Shown here: positions 1 to 9,519 of the stretch, piece by piece
Position numbering within the stretch: the first letter of the stretch is position 1
How the letters are laid out: each line of letters starts with the position of its first letter
Assembly (NCBI GenBank): GCA_002398365.1
Contig: DGYK01000011.1
Span: 63,045-127,044, forward strand
DNA length: 64,000 bases
Source of the DNA: Flammeovirgaceae bacterium UBA5008
GTDB taxonomy: Bacteria; Bacteroidota; Bacteroidia; Cytophagales; Cyclobacteriaceae
Direction: 5' to 3'
Position numbers and translations under genes: made by a program
The notes under the pieces: generated by a model
Told to the model about the DNA's origin: nothing
Seen by the model: only the letters and a program-made list of their open reading frames with translations
The model's database searches: none

Positions 1-253
1 TGTTGAAGCTAATCTGCAATTAGGTTTTGATATGGATAATCGGGATTATGGAATTGGTGCGCAGATTTTACATGATCTGGGCATTTCTAAAATCCGATTG
101 ATTACTAACAATCCTAAAAAGAGAGTAGGTTTGATGGGCTACGGATTGGAAATCGTAGAGAACATTCCTATTGAGATTACACCGAATCAACACAACGAAA
201 AATATTTGCTAACAAAGCGAGATAAACTCGGACACATGATTTTAAAGAAGTGA
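1..253 (+). CDS. ribA: GTP cyclohydrolase II (RibA or RibBA), C-terminal part; start lies left of the window
   Basis: GTP cyclohydrolase II opens the guanine ring of GTP to start riboflavin synthesis in the cytosol. About 83 C-terminal residues are visible, and the reading frame is open to the left edge. The segment has the family's hallmark end: a DxRDYGIGAQIL stretch followed by ITNNPKK and the GLEI(V)E(N)IPIE block. Bacteroidota often carry the bifunctional RibBA fusion (with dihydroxybutanone phosphate synthase), but that half would lie outside the window and cannot be checked. The stop codon overlaps the ATG of the next gene (TGATG), which suggests translational coupling. Confidence 0.93.
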   Translation, partial: VEANLQLGFDMDNRDYGIGAQILHDLGISKIRLITNNPKKRVGLMGYGLEIVENIPIEITPNQHNEKYLLTKRDKLGHMILKK

Positions 254-858
254 TGCGGAAGTTTTTTCTATTGAGTGTATTTATTGTTTCATCGCAGGTT
301 TTGCTTGCGCAGCAGTTTGCCTTTGAGTTGTGGCACGAGGGTAAATTGGTTTTGGAAACAACGGACACGCTTCGCGGATTGGTGAAGTATGACCAGCAGA
401 GCGATATCATTCAAATTAAGATCAAAGGGCAATTGCAAAGTTACACTGCGCGCAAAGTATTGTTTGTTGAAATTTTCGATGCAGGTGCCAAGCGCTATCG
501 ACAGTTTTATTCGCTGCCCTACTCTGCCAATAATACCTACAAAACACCCATCTTTTTTGAGTTGATTTGCGAAGGAAAGATTACGGTTCTTTGTCGTGAG
601 AAGTTAGAATACCGTACTGTCAGTTCGCCCTATTACTACTATGGAACAACGACTCGCCTTGTCTTGGTAAATACTTATTTTTTATTGAAGCCCGATGGTA
701 CAATTGCAGAGTTTGAGGGCCGCAAGGCCGACTGGCTGCGTTTGATGGAAGATCGTGAAAAGGAAGTAAAGGGTTTTGTGAAGGACAATAAATTAGATTT
801 TGATTACAAATACGAATTAGCCCGGATCATTGAATATTATAACACCCTCGTAAAATAA
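253..858 (+). CDS. secreted protein of unknown function
   Basis: I do not recognise this 201-residue protein. It begins with a clear signal peptide (MRKFFLLSVFIVSSQVLLAQ), so it should be exported to the periplasm or outer surface. The rest is a mixed beta-rich soluble domain with a tyrosine run (YYYYG) near residue 127 and a charged C-terminal helix. A GTG at 250 would also open this frame, but the ATG at 253, overlapping the stop of the riboflavin gene as TGATG, is the better start. It sits between ribA and surE in the same direction, 7 bases before surE, so the three may be co-transcribed. No catalytic motif is visible. Confidence 0.8.
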   Translation: MRKFFLLSVFIVSSQVLLAQQFAFELWHEGKLVLETTDTLRGLVKYDQQSDIIQIKIKGQLQSYTARKVLFVEIFDAGAKRYRQFYSLPYSANNTYKTPIFFELICEGKITVLCREKLEYRTVSSPYYYYGTTTRLVLVNTYFLLKPDGTIAEFEGRKADWLRLMEDREKEVKGFVKDNKLDFDYKYELARIIEYYNTLVK

Positions 859-865
859 ATAATAC

Positions 866-1648
866 ATGGCAAGACCACTGATCTTAGTTTCGAATGACGA
901 TGGCATCACCTCACGCGGAATTTTCAATTTAGTTTCTGTGATGAAAGAATTGGGTGATGTGTTGGTGGTTGCACCGGATGGGCCGCAATCAGGAATGGGT
1001 CACGCCATTACTGTGGGAGATACGCTTCGATTAAACGAGTCATTTATTTTTGAAGGCGTACGTGCGTATGAGTGCAGTGGTACGCCTGCCGACTGCATTA
1101 AAATGGCGCGGCATTTTGTTCTGAAGAATGACCGTCAGCCCGATGTAGTGGTGAGCGGAATCAATCACGGAAGCAATACATCGATCAGCGTACTTTATTC
1201 CGGAACGATGTCTGCTGCCATTGAAGGTGCCATCGAAGGAGTACCTGCGATTGGTTTTTCACTTTGCGACTACAGCCATAAAGCAGATTTCTCGCACACG
1301 GGCGAAGTTGTGAAGAAAATTGTGCAACAGGTTTTAGAGAAAGGCTTGCCCAAGGGGGTTGCTTTGAATGTAAATATTCCCGCTAAACGCAACGAGCCAT
1401 TAAAAGGCATTCGTGTTTGCCGTCAGGCCAATGCGAAATGGGTGGAAGAATTTGATCAGCGATTTGACCCTTATGGGAGAAGTTATTTCTGGATGACCGG
1501 AAACTTTGTTAATTTTGATAAGGCAGAAGATAATGATGAGTGGGCCATCGCTAACAATTATGTTTCGGTTGTTCCTTGTCAATTTGATTTAACGGCTCAT
1601 CAAGCGATTGCTGTGCTCAATGAAGAGTGGAGCATTCTAGGTAAATAA
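866..1648 (+). CDS. surE: 5'/3'-nucleotidase SurE
   Basis: SurE is a metal-dependent cytosolic phosphatase that dephosphorylates nucleoside monophosphates and is linked to stationary-phase survival. The metal-binding Asp pair is in SNDDG (residues 9-13), the further ligands are Ser42 in GPQSGMGH and Asn100 in SGINHGSN, and the conserved SGTPADC and YSGTMSAAIEG blocks follow. At 260 residues it has the usual family length. It follows the secreted unknown by 7 bases in the same direction. Recognition is firm; the in vivo substrate is not readable from sequence. Confidence 0.97.
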   Translation: MARPLILVSNDDGITSRGIFNLVSVMKELGDVLVVAPDGPQSGMGHAITVGDTLRLNESFIFEGVRAYECSGTPADCIKMARHFVLKNDRQPDVVVSGINHGSNTSISVLYSGTMSAAIEGAIEGVPAIGFSLCDYSHKADFSHTGEVVKKIVQQVLEKGLPKGVALNVNIPAKRNEPLKGIRVCRQANAKWVEEFDQRFDPYGRSYFWMTGNFVNFDKAEDNDEWAIANNYVSVVPCQFDLTAHQAIAVLNEEWSILGK

Positions 1649-1782
1649 TAGGCCGGTTCTCAAATCTTTTTTTGCCAGACGTTTCCCCATCGCTTCTTTG
1701 CGGAAGCTTTAACGTCTTTTTAGTCTCCCCATTATTTAGTGTCACAACTTAATTGGTTGCCAATGGCAACGGAATTATTTCC

Positions 1783-2370
1783 ATGTATAGACCTAAAGTC
1801 TACGATGAGGAGGCCATTATTCGCAAAATAAAGGAGGGAGATGAGGCTTCTTTCAGATGTTTGTTCGATCGCTATCGCAATGAATTATTTACGTATTGCC
1901 TACACATTACTAAAGAACGATCAATAGCCGAAGAAATCGTGCAAGATGTGTTTATGATTATTTGGCAAAACAGAGAAGGTTTGCAACCGCAGATAAAACC
2001 TTATCTATATACCATAACACAAAACCTCTCCTTCAATTTTTTAAAGAAAGCAACAAGAGATGTTAAGATGAAGAAACAGGTTTTCTATGAAAGCCAGAAA
2101 GAATTTCGGCAGGAGTGGTTGATTGATTTTAAAGATACGAAAGAGCTTATCACGCAAGCAATTACGCAAATGCCAACTCGGCAACAAGAGATATTTTCTT
2201 TATCACGATGGGAAAACAAAAGCCATGATGAAATAGCTCGCCAATTAAGGATATCTAAAAATACAGTTAAAGATCAAATGTATAAGGCGCTTAAGGCGAT
2301 CAAGCATTATTTACAAACGCACCAATTGTTACTTGTATTTTTAGTTCAGGTTTTTAATTCTATTCGCTAA
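1783..2370 (+). CDS. ECF RNA polymerase sigma factor, FecI-like
   Basis: A sigma-70 family factor of the extracytoplasmic-function group. Region 2 covers roughly residues 20-80 (LFDRYRNELFTYCL, then EEIVQDVFMIIWQNR) and region 4 residues 125-180 (MPTRQQEIFSLSRWENKSH, then NTVKDQMYKALKAIK). The frame could begin at a TTG at 1753, but the ATG at 1783 (MYRPKVYDEE) gives the usual family N-terminus, 195 residues in all. The FecR-like anti-sigma gene and a TonB receptor with an STN domain follow in the same direction. This is the classic cell-surface signalling order, so the factor probably drives transcription of that receptor when its ligand is bound. Confidence 0.93.
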   Translation: MYRPKVYDEEAIIRKIKEGDEASFRCLFDRYRNELFTYCLHITKERSIAEEIVQDVFMIIWQNREGLQPQIKPYLYTITQNLSFNFLKKATRDVKMKKQVFYESQKEFRQEWLIDFKDTKELITQAITQMPTRQQEIFSLSRWENKSHDEIARQLRISKNTVKDQMYKALKAIKHYLQTHQLLLVFLVQVFNSIR

Positions 2371-2451
2371 TTTTTTTCAGCTATCCATTAGCTAACAAAA
2401 GATTAGGGTTCAAAAAAATTGGATTACACGCTTTTTTGAGCCGTTAGAAAA

Positions 2452-2459
2452 TATTTTTG
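2452..2459 (+). promoter_or_regulatory. possible -7 promoter element of the fecR-receptor pair
   Basis: TATTTTTG matches the Bacteroidota -7 consensus TAnnTTTG exactly. It lies in the 209-base gap between the sigma gene and the anti-sigma gene. No TTTG -33 element sits at the right spacing, so this is weak. If used, it would give a leader of about 115 bases. Confidence 0.25.
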
Positions 2460-2579
2460 CGCGACACATCGTACTTCCTCCATTTTCAATTGTAGTAGGG
2501 TGTAAAGGTTCCGCGATCGGTCTGTCGATACAGAACCAATCAAACCTTACTATTGATTTAAACTTTAATTGGCATCATC

Positions 2580-3563
2580 TTGAAGGAGATTGTTCAAAAA
2601 TTTATAAACAATGAGTGTTCAAAACACGAAATAGAATTATTAATCGAATACATTCAATCGCATGGCACATCTGCTGACCTGCCTGCTGTTGAAGAAGTGT
2701 TGTCGAAATTAGAATCCTACCAAGTTATTTCTCAAACTGAATCCAATCGAATAGTATATGCTATTTTCGAGACTGCTAAAAATCAGCGGAAGCAACTTGG
2801 ACAAAAATATTTCTGGCGAGTAGCAGCATCTGTCGCTTTCCTGATTTTCTCAATGATATGGATTTATTATTCCTTTCAAAAGCAGCCCATTGAGTATCGA
2901 ACAATTTTCGGTGAAGTAAAGACAATCACATTGCCGGATGGCTCTTCGGTAGTTCTGAATGGAAATTCAAGGTTATCCTATTCCTCAACTTTAGTTGGAG
3001 ATTCGATTCGTACCGTTTCGGTAGAAGGAGAAGCTTTTTTTGATGTCGTGCATACCAAAAATAATAGTCCATTTATTGTAATAGTCAATGATGAATTTAA
3101 AGTGGAGGTGTTGGGTACAAAATTTAACATACAGCACCGCAGAGGGCGATCGAATGTGGTATTAAATGAAGGCAGCGTAAAGGTGACTATCCGCAAGGAA
3201 AAGCAGGTGCAACAAATTACGATAAAACCAGGTGAAGCGATTACTTTTTTGGAAAGTAATAAAGTGATTGAAAAGAACCAAGTGCAGCCGGAGAAAAGTT
3301 CTTCGTGGAAAAACGCCAAACTGGTTTTGGATAATATGCTGATGAAAGAAGTAATTCAACGAATGGAAGATACTTATGGTGTGCATGTTCAGATCAGCGA
3401 CCCTTCTATACTTTCATTGAAATTATGGGGCACAGTTCCATGCAATAGCTTGGATAATTTAATAAAAGGTATTGAAGCCTCTTTCAATCTTCAGATTGTG
3501 AAGGAAGGTGATACAATCTCCATTTCCAAATCAGTAGAAAACCTAAACCCAGTAAACAATTAA
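2580..3563 (+). CDS. FecR-type anti-sigma factor
   Basis: A 327-residue single-pass inner-membrane regulator. Residues 1-78 form the cytosolic anti-sigma part, 79-98 a transmembrane helix (FWRVAASVAFLIFSMIW), about 108-210 the FecR domain (RTIFGEVKTITLPDGSSVVLN, then EGEAFFDV and LGTKFNI), and 245-320 the C-terminal domain usually seen in Bacteroidota FecR proteins (LVLDNMLMKEVIQRMED). It should relay ligand status from the receptor's STN domain to the sigma factor. The start is a TTG at 2580; no ATG is available, and a stop in the same frame at 2559 bounds the choice. The receptor gene starts 13 bases downstream. Confidence 0.92.
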   Translation: MKEIVQKFINNECSKHEIELLIEYIQSHGTSADLPAVEEVLSKLESYQVISQTESNRIVYAIFETAKNQRKQLGQKYFWRVAASVAFLIFSMIWIYYSFQKQPIEYRTIFGEVKTITLPDGSSVVLNGNSRLSYSSTLVGDSIRTVSVEGEAFFDVVHTKNNSPFIVIVNDEFKVEVLGTKFNIQHRRGRSNVVLNEGSVKVTIRKEKQVQQITIKPGEAITFLESNKVIEKNQVQPEKSSSWKNAKLVLDNMLMKEVIQRMEDTYGVHVQISDPSILSLKLWGTVPCNSLDNLIKGIEASFNLQIVKEGDTISISKSVENLNPVNN

Positions 3564-3576
3564 ACCCAATTTATCT

Positions 3577-6500
3577 ATGAAAATATTACTACAAGTTGCA
3601 CTCTTATCGAGCCTCACCATGGTTTCGTTTGGGCAAAAAGCTTTGCCTGTAAATGAATCGGCTGGTCAAACGCAGGAAACTCACCAATCACTTAAGCAAG
3701 TACTGAAGGATTTGGAAAAGCATTATCATGTATCCATCCTCACAGATCAACGTCTTATTGAGAATCAAATGGCGGAGCCACTAACCCGGTATCAATCAAT
3801 TACACGCGATCTTGATTTTGCCTTACGAAATACGGGTTTGGAATACAAATTGGTAGCTGATAATTTTTATGTTATCATTTTGAAACGACAAGATGTTGTT
3901 TATGCCAGTTCGCTCACCGCTTCTGTTTCGAGTAATCAGATTTTAACTGAATTGATTCCATACCAACAAGCTGACTCTAAAATATTGGGAAAAGTAACTT
4001 CTCAAACTGGAGAAATACTAGCAGGGGTTACCATTGCGGTAGCTGGCACTACACAAGGTACCGTGACGGATGCAGATGGACATTATGAATTGGCTTTAGC
4101 TCCGGGAAACTATACGCTTAACATTAGTTTTATTGGCTATGAATCGCTTGCCCAACCGATTACCATTGGCAATGAAAACGTAAATCTTGACTTTGTATTA
4201 AAGGAGTCCATTGAATCATTGGGTGAAGTAGTGGTATTAGGTTCACGAGGCGTAGCGCAGCGCACATCCACTTCCTCGCCTGTTCCTATTGATGCTATTA
4301 CAACCAAAGAGCTTAAGAGTTTCTCGCAAGTTAATATTGGTGATATTTTAAATTATGTAGCCCCTTCTTTTAATTCCAACAAACAAACCGTAACAGATGG
4401 TACCGACCACTTAGATCCTGCCTCTCTGCGCGGCTTAGGCCCTGATCAGGTTTTAGTTTTGGTAAATGGAAAGAGAAGACACACTTCTGCATTAGTGAAT
4501 ATTAATGGATCAGTTGGGCGAGGATCGGTAGGTACTGATATGAACGTAATTCCGGTTGCGGCAGTAGAACGTGTGGAGGTACTTCGTGACGGAGCGGCTG
4601 CGCAATATGGGTCTGATGCAATTGCAGGGGTCATAAATGTGGTACTCAAAAAGGATTACGAAGGATTCACCGCTTCGCTTACAACTGGAACCAACCTTAC
4701 TAATTTGCAATACAAGGTCCCTACCATAAATGGAGGCTTTGATATAAAGAGTCAGAACATTACTGATGGCCAAGTGGTGCAGCTCGATTTGAGCAAAGGA
4801 TTTCGTTTGGGTAAAAATGGAAGCCTCACTGTTACAGCTCAATACAACGAGCGCGGAAATTCAAATCGCAGTGGTTTGGATAATGCTCCAACTATTTACC
4901 TTGGATCCAGCGGATCATTCCCTGGCACTCCGGCTAATCAGGTGCAAAACGATTTTCGCACTCAGCTAATTAAAGATGATGCCACACTGGCAGCGCAGAC
5001 CAAATATGATCGCCATAACATGGTGTTTGGAAATTCATCATCCAGAAATTTGGGAGTATTTGTAAATGGTTCGCTCCCGGTAAATGATAATTCTGAGTTT
5101 TACTTTGCCGGAGGTTATACCTATCGCACGGGCAAGGCTTTCGGAAATGTACGCCTTCCGGTTTCTCGCTCACAGCAACCGTTAAATTCAGATGGATCAT
5201 TGTACTATCCCAATGGATTTCTGCCTGCCATTTCACCAACCATTCAAGATCCTTCGCTGATTGTAGGATTTAAAACAAAAATCAATGATTGGCGGATAGA
5301 CTTCAGTAATACTTTGGGCAGTAACTCGTTTGCGTTTCGTGTGGAAGAATCGGGCAATGCTTCACTTCCGAATGGAAACGTGCAAACAAGTTTTGATGCA
5401 GGTAAATTACGATTCACGCAGAATACTTTCAACGTAGACGCAGCACGGACATATTCCAGTTTAGGTGCAGCCATCACAAATTTTAATGTGGCATTTGGTG
5501 GAGAGTTTCGGTATGAAAATTATGTAATTACCGCTGGCGAATTAAACTCTTATAGCGGTAGCACTACCCCGAAGACAGTGGCGACAGCTCCACTAACCAT
5601 CAATGGTCCTGCGGCAGGAACTACGCTCGCTTTGCCGGGTGCACAGGTGTTTCCTGGTTTTCAACCCGATTATGCCATTGATAAATCGCGAACGAGTTTA
5701 GGATTGTACGCTGACCTTGAAGGAGAACTTCATAATAAATTGCTAATTGGTGTTGCTGGTCGTTTTGAGAATTTCTCTGATTTCGGATCGAATGTGAGTG
5801 GAAAGATTGCAGCTCGCTATAAAGTATCTGAGATATTTTCGTTGCGCGGGTCAATTAGTACCGGCTTCAGAGCGCCTTCCTTACATCAGCGATATTTTCA
5901 AAACATCAGCACTCAGTTTGTTAGTGGAAATCCATCCAATACGCTTACGGTAAATAATGATAGCGAAATAGCGCGTACAAAAATTGGTGTGGCTGCGCTC
6001 CGTCCCGAAACTTCCATTGGCGGCACATTTGGAATTACAGCTTCTTTTGGCAAAACCGCTGTTACTATTGACGCCTATCAAATTAATATTACTGACCGCA
6101 TAGTTTATTCTGGAGCATTCTCCAGAAGCTTGCTCGGCTTTGCAGCCAATGAGTTTATCGGAGTGAATAATGTTAATTTTTTTGCTAATGCCGCAAATAC
6201 AACAACTAAAGGTTTAGATATTGTTGCATCGCATAAAATGGATTTGGGCAAGGGCTCATTAACAGCAACACTTGGACTGAATTTAAACGAAAACAAAGTG
6301 ACCGCTATTAACAGCACTGATCTCATCAACTCACCCGCCAAAAACGATCCCACTACCAACCCAAACACGTGGTTTAAGAATTTGTTATTCGATCGGCAAC
6401 AACAATCGCGTATCGAAGTACTTCAACCGCGCAACAAAGTAAACCTGAGCCTTACCTACGCACTCAACAAGCTAAACGTAATAGCACGTATAGTTCGCTT

Positions 6501-6867
6501 TGGTGAAATATCTTATGTGCATAATATTGATCCTAATTCAAAAAAGGCTGATGGCACGTATTGGAACCCCGATTTCGCGCGGACGGCAGATGGAAGTGCG
6601 TTCATCGATCAGACATTTTCTGCAATATTTGTTACAGACTTGACGTTTGGATATAGGTTGAGTAAGCACTTGAATCTTTCTGTAGGCGCAAATAATTTGT
6701 TTGACGTTTATCCTGATCAAATATTTATTGATCCAAGAAACTCTATCGGGTCTATTGATTATTCAAGTGGACGCGATGCTTCCAACCGTGGCCGGTTGCT
6801 TTTTTTAGCAAACCAAGGTGGTTTTAATGGTAGATTTGTTTTTGCACGATTAACTGCTACTTTTTAA
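3577..6867 (+). CDS. TonB-dependent outer-membrane receptor with STN signalling domain
   Basis: A 1096-residue outer-membrane receptor. Order: signal peptide 1-20; STN domain about 36-105, the part that contacts FecR; carboxypeptidase-regulatory-like beta domain about 137-215 (GTVTDADGHYEL); plug about 228-360 (RGLGPDQVLVLVNGKRRH, then VERVEVLRDGAAAQYGSDAI); then the 22-strand barrel ending in a terminal Phe (ARLTATF). With FecI and FecR immediately upstream it forms a trans-envelope signalling unit. The substrate is unknown. There is no SusD-like lipoprotein next to it, so it is not a standard glycan-utilisation SusC/D pair; a siderophore or other small ligand is possible but unproven. A strong hairpin follows the stop. 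Confidence 0.95.
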   Translation: MKILLQVALLSSLTMVSFGQKALPVNESAGQTQETHQSLKQVLKDLEKHYHVSILTDQRLIENQMAEPLTRYQSITRDLDFALRNTGLEYKLVADNFYVIILKRQDVVYASSLTASVSSNQILTELIPYQQADSKILGKVTSQTGEILAGVTIAVAGTTQGTVTDADGHYELALAPGNYTLNISFIGYESLAQPITIGNENVNLDFVLKESIESLGEVVVLGSRGVAQRTSTSSPVPIDAITTKELKSFSQVNIGDILNYVAPSFNSNKQTVTDGTDHLDPASLRGLGPDQVLVLVNGKRRHTSALVNINGSVGRGSVGTDMNVIPVAAVERVEVLRDGAAAQYGSDAIAGVINVVLKKDYEGFTASLTTGTNLTNLQYKVPTINGGFDIKSQNITDGQVVQLDLSKGFRLGKNGSLTVTAQYNERGNSNRSGLDNAPTIYLGSSGSFPGTPANQVQNDFRTQLIKDDATLAAQTKYDRHNMVFGNSSSRNLGVFVNGSLPVNDNSEFYFAGGYTYRTGKAFGNVRLPVSRSQQPLNSDGSLYYPNGFLPAISPTIQDPSLIVGFKTKINDWRIDFSNTLGSNSFAFRVEESGNASLPNGNVQTSFDAGKLRFTQNTFNVDAARTYSSLGAAITNFNVAFGGEFRYENYVITAGELNSYSGSTTPKTVATAPLTINGPAAGTTLALPGAQVFPGFQPDYAIDKSRTSLGLYADLEGELHNKLLIGVAGRFENFSDFGSNVSGKIAARYKVSEIFSLRGSISTGFRAPSLHQRYFQNISTQFVSGNPSNTLTVNNDSEIARTKIGVAALRPETSIGGTFGITASFGKTAVTIDAYQINITDRIVYSGAFSRSLLGFAANEFIGVNNVNFFANAANTTTKGLDIVASHKMDLGKGSLTATLGLNLNENKVTAINSTDLINSPAKNDPTTNPNTWFKNLLFDRQQQSRIEVLQPRNKVNLSLTYALNKLNVIARIVRFGEISYVHNIDPNSKKADGTYWNPDFARTADGSAFIDQTFSAIFVTDLTFGYRLSKHLNLSVGANNLFDVYPDQIFIDPRNSIGSIDYSSGRDASNRGRLLFLANQGGFNGRFVFARLTATF

Positions 6868-6918
6868 AAGCTTTGAAAGGGATTTCGTTTTTATCCACTG
6901 TATTTTAAATCTACAATG

Positions 6919-6946
6919 ATTCAGGCCGCTTACGAGCGGCCTGAAT
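6919..6946. terminator. bidirectional hairpin between receptor gene and priA
   Basis: A perfect 12-base-pair stem (ATTCAGGCCGCT against AGCGGCCTGAAT) closes a TACG tetraloop between two convergent genes. The plus-strand tract after it (ATTTAATT) is only moderately T-rich, so termination strength is uncertain, but position and stem make a shared terminator likely. Confidence 0.75.
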
Positions 6947-6996
6947 ATTTAATTGACAGGGCGTTAATTTGTGATTCTGAAAGGAATACAATTAAG

Positions 6997-9501
6997 TTAC
7001 GCAGGATCGACATCAAAGACCATCTTCACATTTCGGTATTCTTTTTCTGTTGTGAGTTGTTGTGCCAGTTTTGATAGTAATGCTTTAATTTCAGCCAGCT
7101 TACCCTGATCTCGGCCAATCTTGAGTAACATGGTCATGAGAAATTCATTACGAATTTTTCCAATCATCGGTTCACCGGGTCCCACGAGACGTACCATCGG
7201 AATGGATTTTTTAATTTGTTCTGATAAGATGGCAGCAGCCTGATTAACAATTTTCTTATCGATATGCTTCAGATAAACTTCAATCAGTCGTGTGAAGGGA
7301 GGATATCCGTGTTCTTGTCGGTCTTTCAATTGATCATTAATAAATCCATTCACGTCATGTTGCCGTACAAAAGAGAACAGTCGATGCGCAGGACTGGAAG
7401 TCTGGATGACGACTTTACCTTTTTTTGCTCTTCGCCCTGAGCGGCCACTCACCTGCATGATCAATTGAAAGGCACGCTCATACGATCGAAAATCGGGGAA
7501 GTGCATCATTCGGTCTGCATCGAATACACCCACCAAATTAACTTTATCAAAATCCAAACCTTTTGTTACCATCTGTGTGCCGACAAGAATGTCAGTATTT
7601 CCACTTTCGAAACCTTGAATGATGTTCTCGTATCCTGATTTTGTGCGCGTGGTGTCCAGATCCATGCGCTGTGTCTGAGCTTCCGCAAAATGGAGTTTTA
7701 ATTCTTCTTCCAGTTTTTCGGTGCCATAGCCAAGCGTTTGTATCCGCGGAGATGAACATGACGGACACTTGGCGGGCATATCTTCTTTGTAGCCGCAATA
7801 GTGACAAATCATCGCGTGACGATATTGATGATAGGTAAGACTCACCGCGCAGTTAATACATTTGGGCACCCAGCCACAGTCCTGGCACTCAATCATAGGG
7901 GAGTAGCCTCTTCGGTTTTGAAAGAGAATAACTTGTTCTTTACTATCAAGCGACTGCTGAATTTCTTTGAGCAAGAGCGAGGAAAATTCACCTTTCATTG
8001 TTTTGCGCTTTTTCTCTTGGCTAAGATCTGCAAAAACAATATCCGGTAGTTGTGCATCTCCAAATCGTTCTTTCAATTCTATATATCCATAGCGATTGGT
8101 TTGAGCGTGATAATATGATTCTAAAGACGGAGTGGCGCTACCAAGTATGACTTTAGCGCCATGAATGTGCCCCATCATCAACGCTGTATCGCGTGCATGA
8201 TATCGAGGGGCTGGCTCGTGTTGCTTGTAGGATGGGTCATGTTCTTCATCCACAATGATCAACCCTAAATTATCAAAAGGCAGAAACACCGAAGAGCGAA
8301 CGCCTACAATGAATCGCAGTTTGCCGGTGAGTACACCATTCCAAACTTCCACGCGCTCGTTGTCCGAAAACTTCGAGTGATAAATACCCATTTCGCTGCC
8401 AAATAATTTCTTCAGGCGAAAAACGATTTGCGTGGTGAGTGCAATTTCCGGAAGCAGATATAATACTTGGTTGCCACCATCCAGAGCGCGTTTAATCAGA
8501 TCGATGTAGATTTCAGTTTTGCCACTACCCGTAACTCCGTGCAGCAACGCGGCACTTTTCGTTTCTAGTTCGGATAAGATCAGGTTACGTGCCTGCTCTT
8601 GCTGTTCGCTTAGGAGTATCGAATGTATGGTGGTGGGTTCATCAAAGCCAAAGCGAGGAACAACAATATCATACTCTTCCAGTATTTTATTTTTGATGAG
8701 TGTGTTTAACGAGGAGGCAGATAGCTCATCGCCCAGTAATTTGTTTTTCGGAAATCCGGATGCATTTAACTCCGGATGTGAGAAGACCGGCACTTCTTGT
8801 AAATACTTAAGTACAATGGATTCTTGTTTTGGATTTTGTGATAGCTTTTCGAATAGTGCTTCCAGATTTTTTTTGGAAACGAAGTTTTCGTTAAGCCGGA
8901 TTCTCTTTTCGGTTTTGGGTTTATATTTTTCTTTAACTTGTTCGAATAGAATAACCGCGGACTTGCTTTGTAACGAGCGTAGAATCGAATAAATATTTTT
9001 GGCATTCAATAAGGTTGCCACTTCGGTGTAGGTGAGTGTATCCGTTTTTAACCGATCTAAAAGTATTTTTTCTTTTTCAGAGAAATCGAAGGTGGTGTTT
9101 TCAAAATCAAATCGGGGGTCAATTTGCACCATCGATTCACTTGAAAGTTTTAGTCCGGCTGGAAGTGCCGCAATCATTACTTCGCCTAAAGTGCACATGT
9201 AATAATCGGCCATCCATTCATACAACTTGAATTGCGCGCCATAGATCACTTCCATCTCATCGATCAACTCTAAAATCATTTTCGCCTCGTATTCCTTGGG
9301 CGGCTGCTGATGGAGGCTGTGCACAATTCCGGTTACTATTTTTTTCTTTCCGAAAGGAACAATCACGCGCTGTCCTGCACGAATGTTATTTGTCAATGAC
9401 TGTGGCACGCGGTACGTAAATAACTGAGGAATGGGCACCGGAATGATCAACTCGGCAAAGAGTGTAGATGAATCAAAATCTAATTCCGGATGCATGGCCA
9501 A
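6997..9501 (-). CDS. priA: primosomal replication-restart helicase PriA
   Basis: An 834-residue 3'-5' DNA helicase that reloads the replisome at stalled forks. The N-terminal DNA-binding domain covers about residues 15-110 (VPIPQLFTYRVP). The helicase core has Walker A GVTGSGKT at 322-329, Walker B/DEAH-type DEEH at 418-421 and VGVRSSVFLPF. The cysteine-rich insert at about 543-585 carries four CxxC pairs (CQDC, CINC, CHYC, CPSC) that bind two zinc ions. VSGRSGRRAKKGKVVIQT marks the second RecA lobe. Length and motifs are complete. It transcribes towards the receptor gene; the NamZ-like gene lies 18 bases upstream in the same direction. Confidence 0.97.
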   Translation of the reverse strand: MAMHPELDFDSSTLFAELIIPVPIPQLFTYRVPQSLTNNIRAGQRVIVPFGKKKIVTGIVHSLHQQPPKEYEAKMILELIDEMEVIYGAQFKLYEWMADYYMCTLGEVMIAALPAGLKLSSESMVQIDPRFDFENTTFDFSEKEKILLDRLKTDTLTYTEVATLLNAKNIYSILRSLQSKSAVILFEQVKEKYKPKTEKRIRLNENFVSKKNLEALFEKLSQNPKQESIVLKYLQEVPVFSHPELNASGFPKNKLLGDELSASSLNTLIKNKILEEYDIVVPRFGFDEPTTIHSILLSEQQEQARNLILSELETKSAALLHGVTGSGKTEIYIDLIKRALDGGNQVLYLLPEIALTTQIVFRLKKLFGSEMGIYHSKFSDNERVEVWNGVLTGKLRFIVGVRSSVFLPFDNLGLIIVDEEHDPSYKQHEPAPRYHARDTALMMGHIHGAKVILGSATPSLESYYHAQTNRYGYIELKERFGDAQLPDIVFADLSQEKKRKTMKGEFSSLLLKEIQQSLDSKEQVILFQNRRGYSPMIECQDCGWVPKCINCAVSLTYHQYRHAMICHYCGYKEDMPAKCPSCSSPRIQTLGYGTEKLEEELKLHFAEAQTQRMDLDTTRTKSGYENIIQGFESGNTDILVGTQMVTKGLDFDKVNLVGVFDADRMMHFPDFRSYERAFQLIMQVSGRSGRRAKKGKVVIQTSSPAHRLFSFVRQHDVNGFINDQLKDRQEHGYPPFTRLIEVYLKHIDKKIVNQAAAILSEQIKKSIPMVRLVGPGEPMIGKIRNEFLMTMLLKIGRDQGKLAEIKALLSKLAQQLTTEKEYRNVKMVFDVDPA

Positions 9502-9519
9502 ATTGAGATAGTTACAAAG

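Noticed and set aside
8519..8992. 157-codon plus-strand frame inside priA
   Set aside because: It runs antisense through a motif-rich PriA sequence and has no recognisable domain; a mirror-frame artefact.
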